Shown in pieces: positions 1-8,569 of a stretch of DNA of 64,000 nucleotides. The DNA is from Candidatus Bathyarchaeota archaeon (lineage in GTDB: Archaea; Thermoproteota; Bathyarchaeia; TCS64). The position numbers and the translations under genes are program-made. How positions within the stretch are numbered: the first letter of the stretch is position 1; each line of letters starts with the position of its first letter. The stretch lies in the NCBI GenBank assembly GCA_026014875.1, contig JAOZHO010000028.1, forward strand, positions 59,445 to 123,444. The letters are read 5' to 3'. Under the pieces are notes generated by a model that was not told the DNA's origin, did not search any database, and saw nothing but the letters and a program-made list of their open reading frames with translations.

Positions 1-1176
1 ATAGGCCTCCTGGATCCCCACCTGGAAGCTGGCGTTCATCTGGGCCTGGCCGCCCCGCATGTCGAGGCAGTAGTATCCGAAGTCGATGCCCTCGAAGAGC
101 TCATCGTGGCTCCAGTCTCCGGTCTCGAAGAATGTGCTCCTCATCCTGATGATGGGGGGGTGGAGGTAGCTCTCAGCCCTGGCGTTCCCCGAGGCGGGGA
201 GCCCGAGCTTGGCGGCGTACTCCCTGTTCGTGAGGAGCCCCGTGAGGACAGAGTCCTTGATTAGCTTCACCCTGCTCGCGGGGACCCCCTCGTCGTCGTA
301 GCGGGTGGTGCCCACGTTCCCCGGGATGGTGCCGTCATCGATCATGGAGACCCCCTCAGATGCGACGACCTCCCCCAGCTTCCCGTTGAAGGCGCTGTTA
401 ACCGTGAGGTCCGCTTCGGCCAGGTGCCCCAGGGCCTCGTGGGCCAGGGTCCCGACTACCCTGGGCCCTATCACGCAGGGGAAGGTGCCGGCCTTCGGGG
501 TCACGCCTCCCAGCTGGAGATTCACCCGTCTCGCCACCTCCTCCCCCATGAACTCGGGGGTCGCGAAATCTTCCATGTACTCCCATCCCCGGGTCGTGGA
601 GGCCTCCTCGTGCCTCGCGGCGCTGAGCCGGTCCCCCTCCTTGCCCGTGACCCAGGGGTAGCTCCAGACAAGCATGACATCAGATTGGATCCTCGTCCCG
701 TCAGACGTGACGAGATACTTCTTCCCCGAGGCGGATCTGACCTTGACGGTGACCGCTGTGATCCTTGGGTCGTAGCCCTTGATCACCTTGGTCATGGACT
801 CCATGTAGCCGATCTTCTCCTCGATGGGGACGTGGCGGGGGTCCCTCGCCACCTTGATCTTCTCGACATCACGCACGGCCTTCAGGTTCGAGAGTACGAT
901 GGGCTCCCGGCGCGTAGGCGCCGCCGCCTTCGCCATCTTGAACGCGTCCTCGACGGCACCATCAAGGGACCCCAGATCCCCCGTGGATACGAATCCCCAC
1001 GCCCCGTCGGCGAGCACCCTCACCGCGACGCCCTGCTCTATCCTCTGGGTGAGGGCGTTGACCCGGAGGTCGTCCATCTGGATGTACTCGATGAAACCCG
1101 ACTCCCCCCTCAGCTCCACGTAGGCGGCTCCCAGCTCCTGGCCCCTCTCCACGGCCTTCTCCAAAATGTCAAACAA
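1..1176 (-). CDS. tldD: TldD/PmbA-family metalloprotease, 3' end outside window
   Basis: The minus strand is open from a TTG at 1176 to the window edge, about 390 codons. The family is known as metal-dependent proteases acting on modified peptides or unfolded proteins in the cytoplasm. The TldD zinc motif HEALGH is present at about residues 245-250, followed by AEAD. The N-terminus (FDILEKAVERG) and the later GNARAESY segment are typical of TldD. The TTG start is chosen because GGTGA lies about 6 nt before it and a TTTAATTAAA box lies further upstream at 1216-1225. The gene is divergent from the dehydrogenase at 1294, with 117 nt between them. The C-terminus is missing only because the window starts here. 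Family assignment is strong; substrate is unknown. Confidence 0.9.
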   Translation of the reverse strand, partial: MFDILEKAVERGQELGAAYVELRGESGFIEYIQMDDLRVNALTQRIEQGVAVRVLADGAWGFVSTGDLGSLDGAVEDAFKMAKAAAPTRREPIVLSNLKAVRDVEKIKVARDPRHVPIEEKIGYMESMTKVIKGYDPRITAVTVKVRSASGKKYLVTSDGTRIQSDVMLVWSYPWVTGKEGDRLSAARHEEASTTRGWEYMEDFATPEFMGEEVARRVNLQLGGVTPKAGTFPCVIGPRVVGTLAHEALGHLAEADLTVNSAFNGKLGEVVASEGVSMIDDGTIPGNVGTTRYDDEGVPASRVKLIKDSVLTGLLTNREYAAKLGLPASGNARAESYLHPPIIRMRSTFFETGDWSHDELFEGIDFGYYCLDMRGGQAQMNASFQVGIQEAY

Positions 1177-1261
1177 CGATAGTCACCCGATACACGTTGG
1201 ATACTCTCATCCCCCTTTAATTAAATTGAGCCTGAAAGATGAGAAGGGAGATTGCGCAAGC

Positions 1262-1270
1262 AAATATATT
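1262..1270 (+). promoter_or_regulatory. TATA box of the 2-hydroxyacid dehydrogenase gene
   Basis: AAATATATT is centred about 27 nt before the TTG at 1294, so transcription would begin at or next to the start codon and the mRNA would be leaderless or nearly so. This is inferred from spacing alone. A separate TTTAATTAAA at 1216-1225 fits the divergent tldD promoter. Confidence 0.5.
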
Positions 1271-1293
1271 CCATGAGCGCCAGGTATCATTGA

Positions 1294-2301
1294 TTGATCT
1301 TGGGTAAACCCAACGTTTACGTGACGAGGCAGCTCTTCCCTGAGGCCATGGAGATCCTGGAGGCGGTCGCGAGCGTCGAGGTCTTCGAGGGGGTCGACAA
1401 CGCGATCCCGAGAGATCTGCTGCTCGAGAAGGTGAAGGACGTCGAAGGCCTCCTCCCTCTGCTCACCGAGAGAATCGACGCTGAGCTGATGGATGTGGGC
1501 GAGAAACTCAAAGTCATCAGCAACTACGCCGTTGGATTCAACAACATCGACACCGAGGCAGCCACGGAGAGGGGGATCTACGTCACCAACACGCCGGGCA
1601 TCCTCACGGAGACGACCGCAGACGCCGCTTTCGCCCTCCTAATGGCAGCTGCGCGCAGGATCCCCGAGGCCGACCGCCACATCAGGGCCAAGGGATGGAT
1701 CCACGCTTGGGGGCCCAAGATGTATATGGGCTCGGACGTCCACGGGAAGACCTTGGGCATTCTGGGCATGGGGCGGATAGGGTCCGCGATGGCCAGGAGG
1801 GCGAAGGGCTTCGATATGGATGTCGTCTATCATGACGTCTATCGTAGGGAGGACCTAGAGGAGAAGCTGGGGATAATCTATAAGCCCAGGGATGAGGTGA
1901 TGCGTTCAGCGGATTTCCTGTCCCTCCACGTCCCCCTCACCCCGGAGACCCACCACATGATGGGCGCCGAGGAGCTGGCCTCGATGAAGGAGACGGCCTT
2001 CCTCATCAACACGTCCAGGGGGCCAGTGATCGACGAGAAAGCCCTCGCGGACGCCCTCAGAAACGGTGTGATTGCCGGGGCGGGTCTCGATGTCTTCGAG
2101 ACGGAGCCTGTGAGCCACGATAGCCCTCTCTTGGGACTCGACAACATCGTCCTCACGCCCCACCTCGCGAGCGGGAGCACCGAGACGAGGACCAAGATGG
2201 CTACCACCGCGGCCACGAACATCGTGAACGTCCTCCAGGGCAGGGTTCCTCCGAACATCGTAAACCCCGAAGTCGTGAAAGTCCGGCCTCTGGTGGAATA
2301 G
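1294..2301 (+). CDS. D-2-hydroxyacid dehydrogenase, glyoxylate/hydroxypyruvate reductase type
   Basis: 335 residues, the usual length of the family. It would reduce glyoxylate, hydroxypyruvate or a related 2-keto acid with NAD(P)H in the cytoplasm. The NAD-binding motif GMGRIGSAM is near residue 155. The catalytic Arg is in NTSRGPVID, the Glu in DVFETEP, and the His in TPHLASGS. The residue after the second beta strand region (YHDVYRRED) does not settle NADH versus NADPH. The start is TTG, supported by a TATA box placed for a nearly leaderless mRNA; AGGT at 1282-1285 is a weak alternative ribosome site. It stands alone between tldD (divergent) and a ZIP transporter. Glyoxylate reductase is the closest call, but D-3-phosphoglycerate dehydrogenase-like enzymes share these motifs. 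Confidence 0.88.
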   Translation: MILGKPNVYVTRQLFPEAMEILEAVASVEVFEGVDNAIPRDLLLEKVKDVEGLLPLLTERIDAELMDVGEKLKVISNYAVGFNNIDTEAATERGIYVTNTPGILTETTADAAFALLMAAARRIPEADRHIRAKGWIHAWGPKMYMGSDVHGKTLGILGMGRIGSAMARRAKGFDMDVVYHDVYRREDLEEKLGIIYKPRDEVMRSADFLSLHVPLTPETHHMMGAEELASMKETAFLINTSRGPVIDEKALADALRNGVIAGAGLDVFETEPVSHDSPLLGLDNIVLTPHLASGSTETRTKMATTAATNIVNVLQGRVPPNIVNPEVVKVRPLVE

Positions 2302-2347
2302 CGCATTCCCTCCCCGCTCTTTACTCCCTTTATTTTGGCCAGTCTAA

Positions 2348-2356
2348 TTTTTTATA
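2348..2356 (+). promoter_or_regulatory. TATA box of the ZIP transporter gene
   Basis: TTTTTTATA lies about 40 nt before ATG 2393. The expected transcription start, near 2380, falls downstream of a GTG at 2372 that would otherwise extend the protein, so this box helps pick the ATG. Confidence 0.4.
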
Positions 2357-2392
2357 GTTAATCCGACATCTGTGGAGGGTAAGGCTTCCGCA

Positions 2393-3163
2393 ATGAAAGA
2401 GATCCTCACCCCCGTCCTCCTCAGCCTGATAGCGGGGGCAGCCTCGGGCCTGGGGGGGCTCGTCGTCTACTTCTTCGGGGAGGTGAAGGACTGGCTCATG
2501 GGGTTCCTGATGGGCTTCGCCGGAGGCGTCATGCTGATAGTCTCCTTCCTCGAGCTGTTCACCGAGGCGCTGGGGCTCTTGAGCCACATCCAGGCGACCC
2601 TCGCATTCATCGTTGGGGCCCTCCTCATGATGGCAGTCGACCTCACATTGCCCCACATGGAGGCGGGGAGGTGGGAGAGGGGAGTCGCTAGGCCCGAGTT
2701 CCTCAAGTCTGGCCTCATAATCGCCTTCGGCATCTCCCTCCACAACTTCCCCGAGGGCCTCGTTGTGAGCGCAAGCTACAGCCGCCTCCCCTCTCTGGGT
2801 CTGATGATGGCCATCATGATCTGCCTCCACAACATCCCGGAGGGGATCGCCACGGCTACCCCCCTCGTCCTGGCAGGGGTCAGCAAACGCAAGGCGGCGT
2901 TCATCGCGCTTCTCTCCGGGATGACGGAGCCCCTGGGGGCGCTAGTGGGCTCCATCATCATAGTGAGGTTGGGGGCCAGCGACTATATCATCGGGATGGG
3001 CCTGGCCCTAGCCGCGGGGATAATGACATACATTACCGTTGACGAGCTCATACCCATGGCTCATGAATACGGCTCAAAGTCCCCGAAGCACATCGTCTCA
3101 ACCGGAATACTGGGTGGCATGTTCTTCGGCCACTTGGTGTCCGTTCTATTTTCCATAGGATGA
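2393..3163 (+). CDS. ZIP-family metal transporter (ZupT-like)
   Basis: 256 residues from ATG 2393, with about eight hydrophobic helices. ZIP proteins import zinc, iron or manganese into the cytoplasm. The two metal-site motifs of the family are clear: HNFPEG in helix IV and HNIPEG in helix V. The N-terminus (ILTPVLLSLIAGAASGLGGL) matches the first ZIP helix. An upstream GTG at 2372 would add seven residues but lies before the predicted transcription start; GGTAAGG about 8 nt before the ATG serves as ribosome site. The gene is monocistronic, as the next gene is on the other strand. Metal specificity cannot be read from the sequence. Confidence 0.9.
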   Translation: MKEILTPVLLSLIAGAASGLGGLVVYFFGEVKDWLMGFLMGFAGGVMLIVSFLELFTEALGLLSHIQATLAFIVGALLMMAVDLTLPHMEAGRWERGVARPEFLKSGLIIAFGISLHNFPEGLVVSASYSRLPSLGLMMAIMICLHNIPEGIATATPLVLAGVSKRKAAFIALLSGMTEPLGALVGSIIIVRLGASDYIIGMGLALAAGIMTYITVDELIPMAHEYGSKSPKHIVSTGILGGMFFGHLVSVLFSIG

Positions 3164-3219
3164 GAAGAGCATCGCGCAATAGAAGCCGAAGCCGCTGGAA
3201 AGAATTTAAAGTGTTTTAG

Positions 3220-3414
3220 CTACTCGGGGTCCTCTTCCTTTTTTCGGAGATACCAGGACTCTCCGTCGTCATCCTTCTCGATGTAGAAATTCGGGTTGTA
3301 GAAGAGCATCTCCTTGACGAACTCCCTCATGGTCGCCATGGAGCCGTCGGACCTTATGATGATCTCGTCGAGGTCGATGGTCACTCTCTTCGATTTTTCG
3401 TCGGACTCGGCCAT
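3220..3414 (-). CDS. small acidic protein of unknown function
   Basis: 64 residues, rich in Asp, Glu and Lys, with no membrane segment and no Cys. The body (residues about 8-55) reads as a small soluble alpha/beta fold: VTIDLDEIIIRSD, then a helix around MREFVKEMLFYNP. I do not recognise a family. An ATG at 3441 would add nine residues, but an AGATATAATGG box sits directly before it and would place transcription start near 3421, which favours the ATG at 3414. It is convergent with the ZIP gene and divergent from the PPOX gene at 3551. Coding status rests on protein-like composition only. Confidence 0.5.
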   Translation of the reverse strand: MAESDEKSKRVTIDLDEIIIRSDGSMATMREFVKEMLFYNPNFYIEKDDDGESWYLRKKEEDPE

Positions 3415-3550
3415 AAGTTTCACAGTAAACGATTGGACCATCCATTATATCTCTGTTGCCACTAGGGCGTCTGCATCTCGGTTTCGCCAATCGCCCCCTG
3501 GCGCACGTAGAAACTTTTAATCATAAAGTGGATTCAGATAGTGAATCGCT

Positions 3551-4036
3551 ATGAAGTACCACATGCTCCGCCACGACAAGGAGATCACGGACGAGGAGAC
3601 ACTGAAGAAGATCCTCAAGACCACCCAGTACGTCACCATGGCCATGGTCAAGGATAACGAGCCTTACCTCGTCTCCCTCAGCCACGGCTACGACGAAGAG
3701 AACCACTGCATCTACTTTCACAGCGCTAAGAAGGGAAAAAAACTCGACTTCCTACGTGCCACTCCGATGGTCTGGGGCCAGGCATTGCTGGATCACGGCT
3801 ACGTCGAAATAGAGTGCAGCCACCACTATGCTTCAGTGATGTTCTCGGGGAAGGCGTCCTTCATCGAGGACAAGGAGGAGAGGTGGAAGGCGATATCATC
3901 GATGAATAGGCAGCTCGACCCCAACGCCAAGGACATGATCTCGAAGAGGAAGCCGGAGAGCCTCGACAGCGTGGTCATCGGAAAGATCGTCATTGACTAC
4001 TGGTCGGGGAAGAAATCCCCAGAGGTCACCGTATAG
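3551..4036 (+). CDS. pyridoxamine 5'-phosphate oxidase-related flavin-binding protein
   Basis: 161 residues, the length of the single-domain split-barrel FMN proteins (PPOX/NimA type). They bind FMN or F420 and reduce small molecules such as nitro compounds; the substrate here is unknown. The opening (MKYHMLRHDKEITDEETLKKIL), the strand YVTMAMVKDNEPYLVSLSHGY and the IYFHSAKKGKK loop, which contacts the flavin phosphate, are typical. The C-terminal VVIGKIVIDYWSGK is also a family feature. A CTTTTAA box at 3514-3520 lies about 30 nt before the ATG, so the leader is very short. Convergent with the amidase. Confidence 0.85.
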   Translation: MKYHMLRHDKEITDEETLKKILKTTQYVTMAMVKDNEPYLVSLSHGYDEENHCIYFHSAKKGKKLDFLRATPMVWGQALLDHGYVEIECSHHYASVMFSGKASFIEDKEERWKAISSMNRQLDPNAKDMISKRKPESLDSVVIGKIVIDYWSGKKSPEVTV

Positions 4037-4059
4037 GGTCAAGCCAGGAAATCCCGGCT

Positions 4060-5402
4060 TTATTCCCTTGGGATGAGACGTTTCGGATGCCTGAGGTGCC
4101 AATCTGTCTTGGATTGGTACGCCCTCGCCACGGCGATTATTGTGTTCTCCTCGTAGGGCCTCCCCATGAACTGGATCCCCGTGGGCAGCCCCCCGGCGTG
4201 AACCCGTTGGGGACGGAGATCGAGGGCAGACCCGCCCCGTTCCCCACGGCACCCATGGTGTCCCGGGCGGTCCCCGGCACGATCTTCCTGAACTCCTGAT
4301 CTATGGGGGACGCCGGTGAACGCCTCGACGGAGCCACCACGGCATCGAAAGGCGCCATCGCCTCGTCGACGACCCTGCAGATGACTCCCCTCAGCCTCAG
4401 GGCCTTCAAATAGTCCTTGGCCAACACCGCAGTCCTCGCATACGGACCATAATGGCACTCGGGGGCAGTCAACTCCCCCGCAGTACCCTTCTCGGTGAAC
4501 TCATCGAAGGCGCTCGCCGCCTCCGCGTTAAGGATCGTCCGAGTGACCGCCTCGTAGGGGAGGTCGGGGAACTCGATCTCCTCAACGGTCGCGAAGCCCT
4601 CGAGGACCTTCAGGGCATCCTCGAAGTTCTCTTTGACGGCCTCGCCGCATCCCTCAAGGACCCCTTGGAGCACGGCGAGTTTGAAAGGGGATTTCGAGCC
4701 GTCATCGTATGTGAACTCCAAGTCGGCTGCGGTCTGGTCGTTGGGATCTGGGCCTGCTATAGCTTCCAGGACAAGGCCGCAGTCGTCAGCGGTGAGGCAG
4801 AGGGGCCCGAGCTTGTCCAGGGTCCAGCTCAGGGCCATGGCGCCGAATCGGCTCACCCTCCCGTATGTGGGACGGAGCCCCGTGACGCCGCAGTTATTGG
4901 CGGGGCTGAGGATGGAGCCCCAGGTTTCGGAGCCGATCGCGAAGGGCACCAGCCCCGCAGCTACCGCTGCTCCGGAGCCGCTCGAGGAGCCTCCGGTCCA
5001 GGTGTTCGGGTTCCATGGGTTCTTCCCGGGGCCCGTGAACGATGCGTTGGGCTGGCGGTAGCCCATCCCCCCGGCGATCTCCACCATCGCCAGCTTCGAT
5101 GCTAATACGGCTCCCGCCTCCTCCAGCTTGGCGACAACGCTGGCGTCGAAGTCGAACGTCTGATTCCTGAACGGGGCGGCACCCCAGGTGGTGGGTATCC
5201 CCCCAGAGGTGGCCAGGAGGTCTTTGGCGCCGTAGGGTATCCCGTGTAGGGGCCCCCTATAGTTCCCCTCACTGATCTCGGCCTCGGCTCTCTCGGCCTG
5301 CTCCATGGCCCTCTCCTTGGTGATGGTCACCACGGCGTTGTATTCGGGTCCCAGATTTTCCAGGCGCTCAAGGAAGACCTCGGCAAGCCCGATGGGGGAC
5401 AC
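4060..5402 (-). pseudogene. amidase (amidase signature/GatA superfamily), frameshifted
   Basis: An amidase-signature enzyme, which would hydrolyse an amide to acid and ammonia. The Ser-Ser-Lys triad is visible: Lys in YGAKDLLAT, and the Gly/Ser-rich segment TGGSSSGSGAAVAAG followed by GSETWGSI. Near the C-terminus the reading frame breaks. GLPSISVPNGFT is in one frame, and GGLPTGIQFMGRPYEE continues in another. The break is at a run of six C at 4189-4194 where seven would keep the frame. The first possible start, GTG 5402, also cuts off the usual SIRELxxLIRDG opening, which is encoded just upstream in the same frame. A GTGA overlap with the preceding small gene would open in a different frame and soon stop. 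So one or two single-base losses are implied: real decay, or homopolymer sequencing error. Confidence 0.75.
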
Positions 5403-5465
5403 GGATCCGTCTCGGATGAGAGAACCGAGCTCCCTGATCGACTTATAAACTGGGTTCGGCGTCCC

Positions 5466-5672
5466 TCACGCCCCCTTCCTGTAGGGCTTAAAGATGGAGA
5501 AGGGCTCCGTACCGTTCCCCAGCTTCACGGATCTCAGGGCTTCGGCGGCCTTCACGATGCCCTCCACCCCCTTCCGGACCTCCTCGAGCTCCTCGGCGCT
5601 GAGCCGATTCCCGTATCGGTCCCTCACCATATCGAACAGGAAATCTGATTCCTTTGAACTCTCATCGATCAT
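5466..5672 (-). CDS. AtzG-like small subunit/partner of the amidase
   Basis: 68 residues directly upstream of the amidase and in the same direction. The helix RLSAEELEEVRKGVEGIVKAAEALRSV followed by a stretch ending in EPFSIFKPYRKG matches, from memory, the short proteins or N-terminal extensions that precede amidases (AtzG-like, similar in role to GatC). Its TGA stop overlaps a possible GTG start (GTGA), the usual coupling for such pairs. It is likely to stabilise the amidase. The assignment rests on context and helical pattern rather than on catalytic residues. Confidence 0.55.
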   Translation of the reverse strand: MIDESSKESDFLFDMVRDRYGNRLSAEELEEVRKGVEGIVKAAEALRSVKLGNGTEPFSIFKPYRKGA

Positions 5673-5851
5673 GGGTATATCTTGATTTTGGGAGGCATTA
5701 ACACTTAGGGCTCAGAGGGTTATACCCGAGACGATGAGGAGGGTGGTGAGAATGATCCGGCTGTTGACCAGATTCACGTCCACGTGCGCAAAGATTCTTT
5801 CGTGGATTGATTTATATGGGAACAGCGCCATCCATGAAAGACAGATAGAAA

Positions 5852-7276
5852 ATGAAGACACAACGAAGAACACTAGCATTAGTATCAGCATTAATCTTGC
5901 TCCAAATCGTTGTTTTTTCATTTGCTCTAGCTCAGGGGTCGGACCATGGGGTGGACCCTACCTATTTTGAGGCGACGCTCAAGCCTCATGAGGAGACCAG
6001 CTTCAGCCTCCATGTCTCACCGGAGGCTATCAGCGAAGCGTTGAACGCCATGGACGCCCGGAACATCAGCTCGATCTACCTTGAGAGTCCCTACGATATG
6101 GAGGAGTACATCTTCTGGGAGCCCCATTTCTACGAAAATGTGGTGCCGGACTCGGATGTGTTCTTTGACGTTTTCGTATTCACTCCCTTCGATCAGGAAG
6201 CCCCCGCGACCATCGAGATACCCATCACCGTCTGGGGAAATAATGAAGTACTGGGGCATACGGACATTATCCTTTACATCGAGCCCTGGGAGGACACGGG
6301 GCATGATTACGACCATCACGGGTTATACGCGAATCCGGGTGAGGTGGCAGTCACAACCGCCGTGGCGACCGTAGGCAGCATCGGGGCCGGGCTCGCGACC
6401 GGAGGGGCAAACAGCCTCCTCAACGTGGGGAGGGTCGACGAAGGGCTCAAGAAGGGCAAGAAGATTAAACGCTCCAGACTCGGGCAAGCCCGGACCCTCC
6501 TCAAAAGCGTCCTCCTCATCGGAGCGGCCTATGCCTTGGTGACAGCGGGCACTTTCTCCGTGGGTTACCTGTTGGTGCTCCCGTGGAGCCTCCCCGTCAT
6601 CGGGAGCACCCTCCCTGTGAGCTACGTCTCAGGAGTATCCGTCAGCCTGTTCCTTCAGGCTCTCCCGGCCATCTTCCTGAGCACGGGGATCGTCTTCCTC
6701 TGGAGATTTATCCTCGAGACCATCACCGCCAAGGTGCTGGGAATCAAGATAGCCCTCGTGGGGAACAAGATCGGGGCCGCCTCCCTAGTCGGGACGACGC
6801 TCCTCGCACATCCGTATGGGTTCCCCATGACCACCGTCTTCGAGGGTTATGTGACCGTGAAGGATCGGGGCATTCTATCATTCATGAGGAACTTCGGCCT
6901 GCTTACCCTCGTGGCTCCCCTCTTGTATGTACAGCAGGAATGGCTCCTGGGGGACAGCAGCTTCCTCGTAGCCACCACCGGGATACTCATCGTCCTGATG
7001 ACATTCTTCTACACCGCTATCCCCTACAAGGGGGAGGGCATAGACCTCTTCAAATGGAACAAAGGCCTCGACCTGCTCCTCATCGCCGGAGGCCTGGCGC
7101 TCTACTTCGGCTACAAGACATCCATGATATCCACGGATGTCTTAATGTGGGCGAGCATCGGAGCAGCGGCCGTGGTACTGATTTTCCTGTTGAATCTGTT
7201 CAGGAAAAGAAAACAGCTCATAGAGGACCGGAGACTCGAGGACTATCGCGGCGACTCGATGAGCATGCAGCAGTAG
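5852..7276 (+). CDS. membrane protein, possible inactivated site-2 protease (M50-like) with secreted N-terminal domain
   Basis: 474 residues. It has a signal peptide (residues 1-27, cut after FALAQG), a soluble extracytoplasmic domain to about 165, then six or more membrane helices and a basic tail. The helical part follows the order of archaeal M50 proteases. A helix FLWRFILETITAKVLG stands where HELAHKxxAxxxG is expected. Then come a loop with VKDRGILSFMRNFGLLTLVAPLL, like the 'NGIISLAGPLVN' segment, and YTAIPYKGEGIDLFKWNKG, like 'NxIPFGPLDG'. Glu 289 of the HExxH motif seems kept, but both His are replaced (Leu, Thr). If this alignment by eye is right, the protein is a pseudo-protease. Otherwise it is an unassigned polytopic membrane protein. 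No operon partner. Confidence 0.5.
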   Translation: MKTQRRTLALVSALILLQIVVFSFALAQGSDHGVDPTYFEATLKPHEETSFSLHVSPEAISEALNAMDARNISSIYLESPYDMEEYIFWEPHFYENVVPDSDVFFDVFVFTPFDQEAPATIEIPITVWGNNEVLGHTDIILYIEPWEDTGHDYDHHGLYANPGEVAVTTAVATVGSIGAGLATGGANSLLNVGRVDEGLKKGKKIKRSRLGQARTLLKSVLLIGAAYALVTAGTFSVGYLLVLPWSLPVIGSTLPVSYVSGVSVSLFLQALPAIFLSTGIVFLWRFILETITAKVLGIKIALVGNKIGAASLVGTTLLAHPYGFPMTTVFEGYVTVKDRGILSFMRNFGLLTLVAPLLYVQQEWLLGDSSFLVATTGILIVLMTFFYTAIPYKGEGIDLFKWNKGLDLLLIAGGLALYFGYKTSMISTDVLMWASIGAAAVVLIFLLNLFRKRKQLIEDRRLEDYRGDSMSMQQ

Positions 7277-7616
7277 AGATTCTTTGAGGCTTTTTACTCA
7301 ATCTTTACGAGAACCCACAAAGAATCAAGACTGAGGGGAAGGAATAGAGGAAGCAATAGGCAGCTATCTCCACAACGTTTCCCTCGTTGAAAGCGTGAAC
7401 AAATTAACAAGTATCCGGGACCACACCGGAACAGTCGAGAGCAAGATATCCCAGAAAACACTATCCTCGAACATAGTCTGCCCCGTTTTAATCGCTCATG
7501 AGTTATCTGTGTGACTCATCCATCTGCGTTAAAGTCTCCCGTGAGCCAGACATTGAAAGCTAGGGGAGAAGATCGATTAGCCAGAGCGCGCGGGAGCGCA
7601 TCATCGCTTAGAGGTT
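7277..7616. other. 340-nt intergenic region with an orphan open frame
   Basis: No clear gene. On the plus strand, 7335-7514 is open for 59 codons and reads as a plausible protein tail (EEAIGSYLHNVSLVES, later SSNIVCPVLIAHELSV, then TGA) but has no good start. It may be the end of a lost gene. A GAGGTT ribosome site for the next gene lies at 7611-7616. Confidence 0.35.
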
Positions 7617-8030
7617 ATGAGTTGTATAGCAAACGTTATCGTTACGTACACCGTAACTCGTGATGGCTTCAAATTGGTTTGCTTCGAGGCATTCTTCAAA
7701 GCGTTGAAAGGGACTCTTAACAGACCGGAATTATTCGAGATTTGGCCAGACTTCGAGCCCGTCCACGACGATGATGAATACTCCTGGAAGAATGTGAACG
7801 GTGTCGGCCTAGCCCTTATCCTTAACTGCGGCTCCTGCGACGGACCTTGCGACCCGCGACACCCAAGCTGCAAAAACTGCTTGAAGACCAGACATGAGAA
7901 GGCATCCGAGAAGTACAATGAATATACGGGTAGGGAAAGAGGATGGGATATAGTGATCCTCTGCCGTATCTATGGAGACAACCATTCGATAAGTGCGAAT
8001 TTGAACCCAGAAAACGGAGCGATGAGATGA
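7617..8030 (+). CDS. Cys-rich small protein coupled to TBP, function unknown
   Basis: 137 residues with no family I recognise. The middle carries a cysteine cluster, CGSCDGPC then CKNC (residues about 70-88), spaced like a zinc site. The regions around it (FKLVCFEAFFKALKGTL; ERGWDIVILCRIYG) look like a folded soluble protein. The ATG has GAGGTT just before it. The stop codon overlaps the ATG of the TBP gene as ATGA, so the two are likely co-transcribed and translationally coupled. The neighbourhood suggests a role in transcription, but that is inference. An antisense frame of 105 codons covers part of it and lacks comparable signals. Confidence 0.6.
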   Translation: MSCIANVIVTYTVTRDGFKLVCFEAFFKALKGTLNRPELFEIWPDFEPVHDDDEYSWKNVNGVGLALILNCGSCDGPCDPRHPSCKNCLKTRHEKASEKYNEYTGRERGWDIVILCRIYGDNHSISANLNPENGAMR

Positions 8031-8569
8031 ATAAAGTTAAGATACAGAACGTAGTTGCGACCTCTTCCCTCAACCAGGAGATCGACCTGCTAGCCATCGT
8101 GAAGAACTTTAGGAACGTCGAGTACCGGCCCAAAAAGTTCCCAGGCCTCGTCTTCAGACTGAAGAAGCCGAAGACGGCGACTCTGATCTTCACGACGGGG
8201 AAGATGGTCTGCACCGGTGCCAAGTCGGCGAAGATTGCAGGAACCGCAGTCAGGAAGGTGGTTGGGGAGCTTAAGAATGCAGGATTCATAATCCCTGAGA
8301 GGCCAGTGATAACCATACAGAATATTGTCGCCTCCGCGGATATCAACGGAGGAGTGGATCTTGAGGCGGCATCGTATGTGCTGGATAATATAATGTACGA
8401 GCCTGAACAGTTTCCAGGAGCAATCTACAGGATGGCAGAGCCAAAGGTCGTGATCCTGATATTCAGCACTGGTAAGCTCGTGATAACTGGAGCCAAGAAA
8501 GAGGAGCAGGCCTATGAAGCAGCTGAGAAGATCAGATTGATCCTCGATAATAAGAAATTACTTTACTAG
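8027..8569 (+). CDS. tbp: TATA-box binding protein (TBP/TFIID)
   Basis: 180 residues, the normal length of archaeal TBP. It binds TATA boxes and recruits TFB and RNA polymerase. The two direct repeats of the saddle are plain: VKIQNVVATSSLNQEIDL with FPGLVFRLKKPKTATLIF and GKMVCTGAKS, then VITIQNIVASADINGGVDL with FPGAIYRMAEPKVVILIF and GKLVITGAKK. The four intercalating Phe positions are kept (FPG and LIF in each repeat). The start is the ATG at 8027 in an ATGA overlap with the preceding gene; GGAG sits 8 nt before it. An in-frame ATG further upstream at 7943 would only add residues that overlap that gene. The lack of a long acidic C-tail is common. Confidence 0.97.
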   Translation: MNKVKIQNVVATSSLNQEIDLLAIVKNFRNVEYRPKKFPGLVFRLKKPKTATLIFTTGKMVCTGAKSAKIAGTAVRKVVGELKNAGFIIPERPVITIQNIVASADINGGVDLEAASYVLDNIMYEPEQFPGAIYRMAEPKVVILIFSTGKLVITGAKKEEQAYEAAEKIRLILDNKKLLY

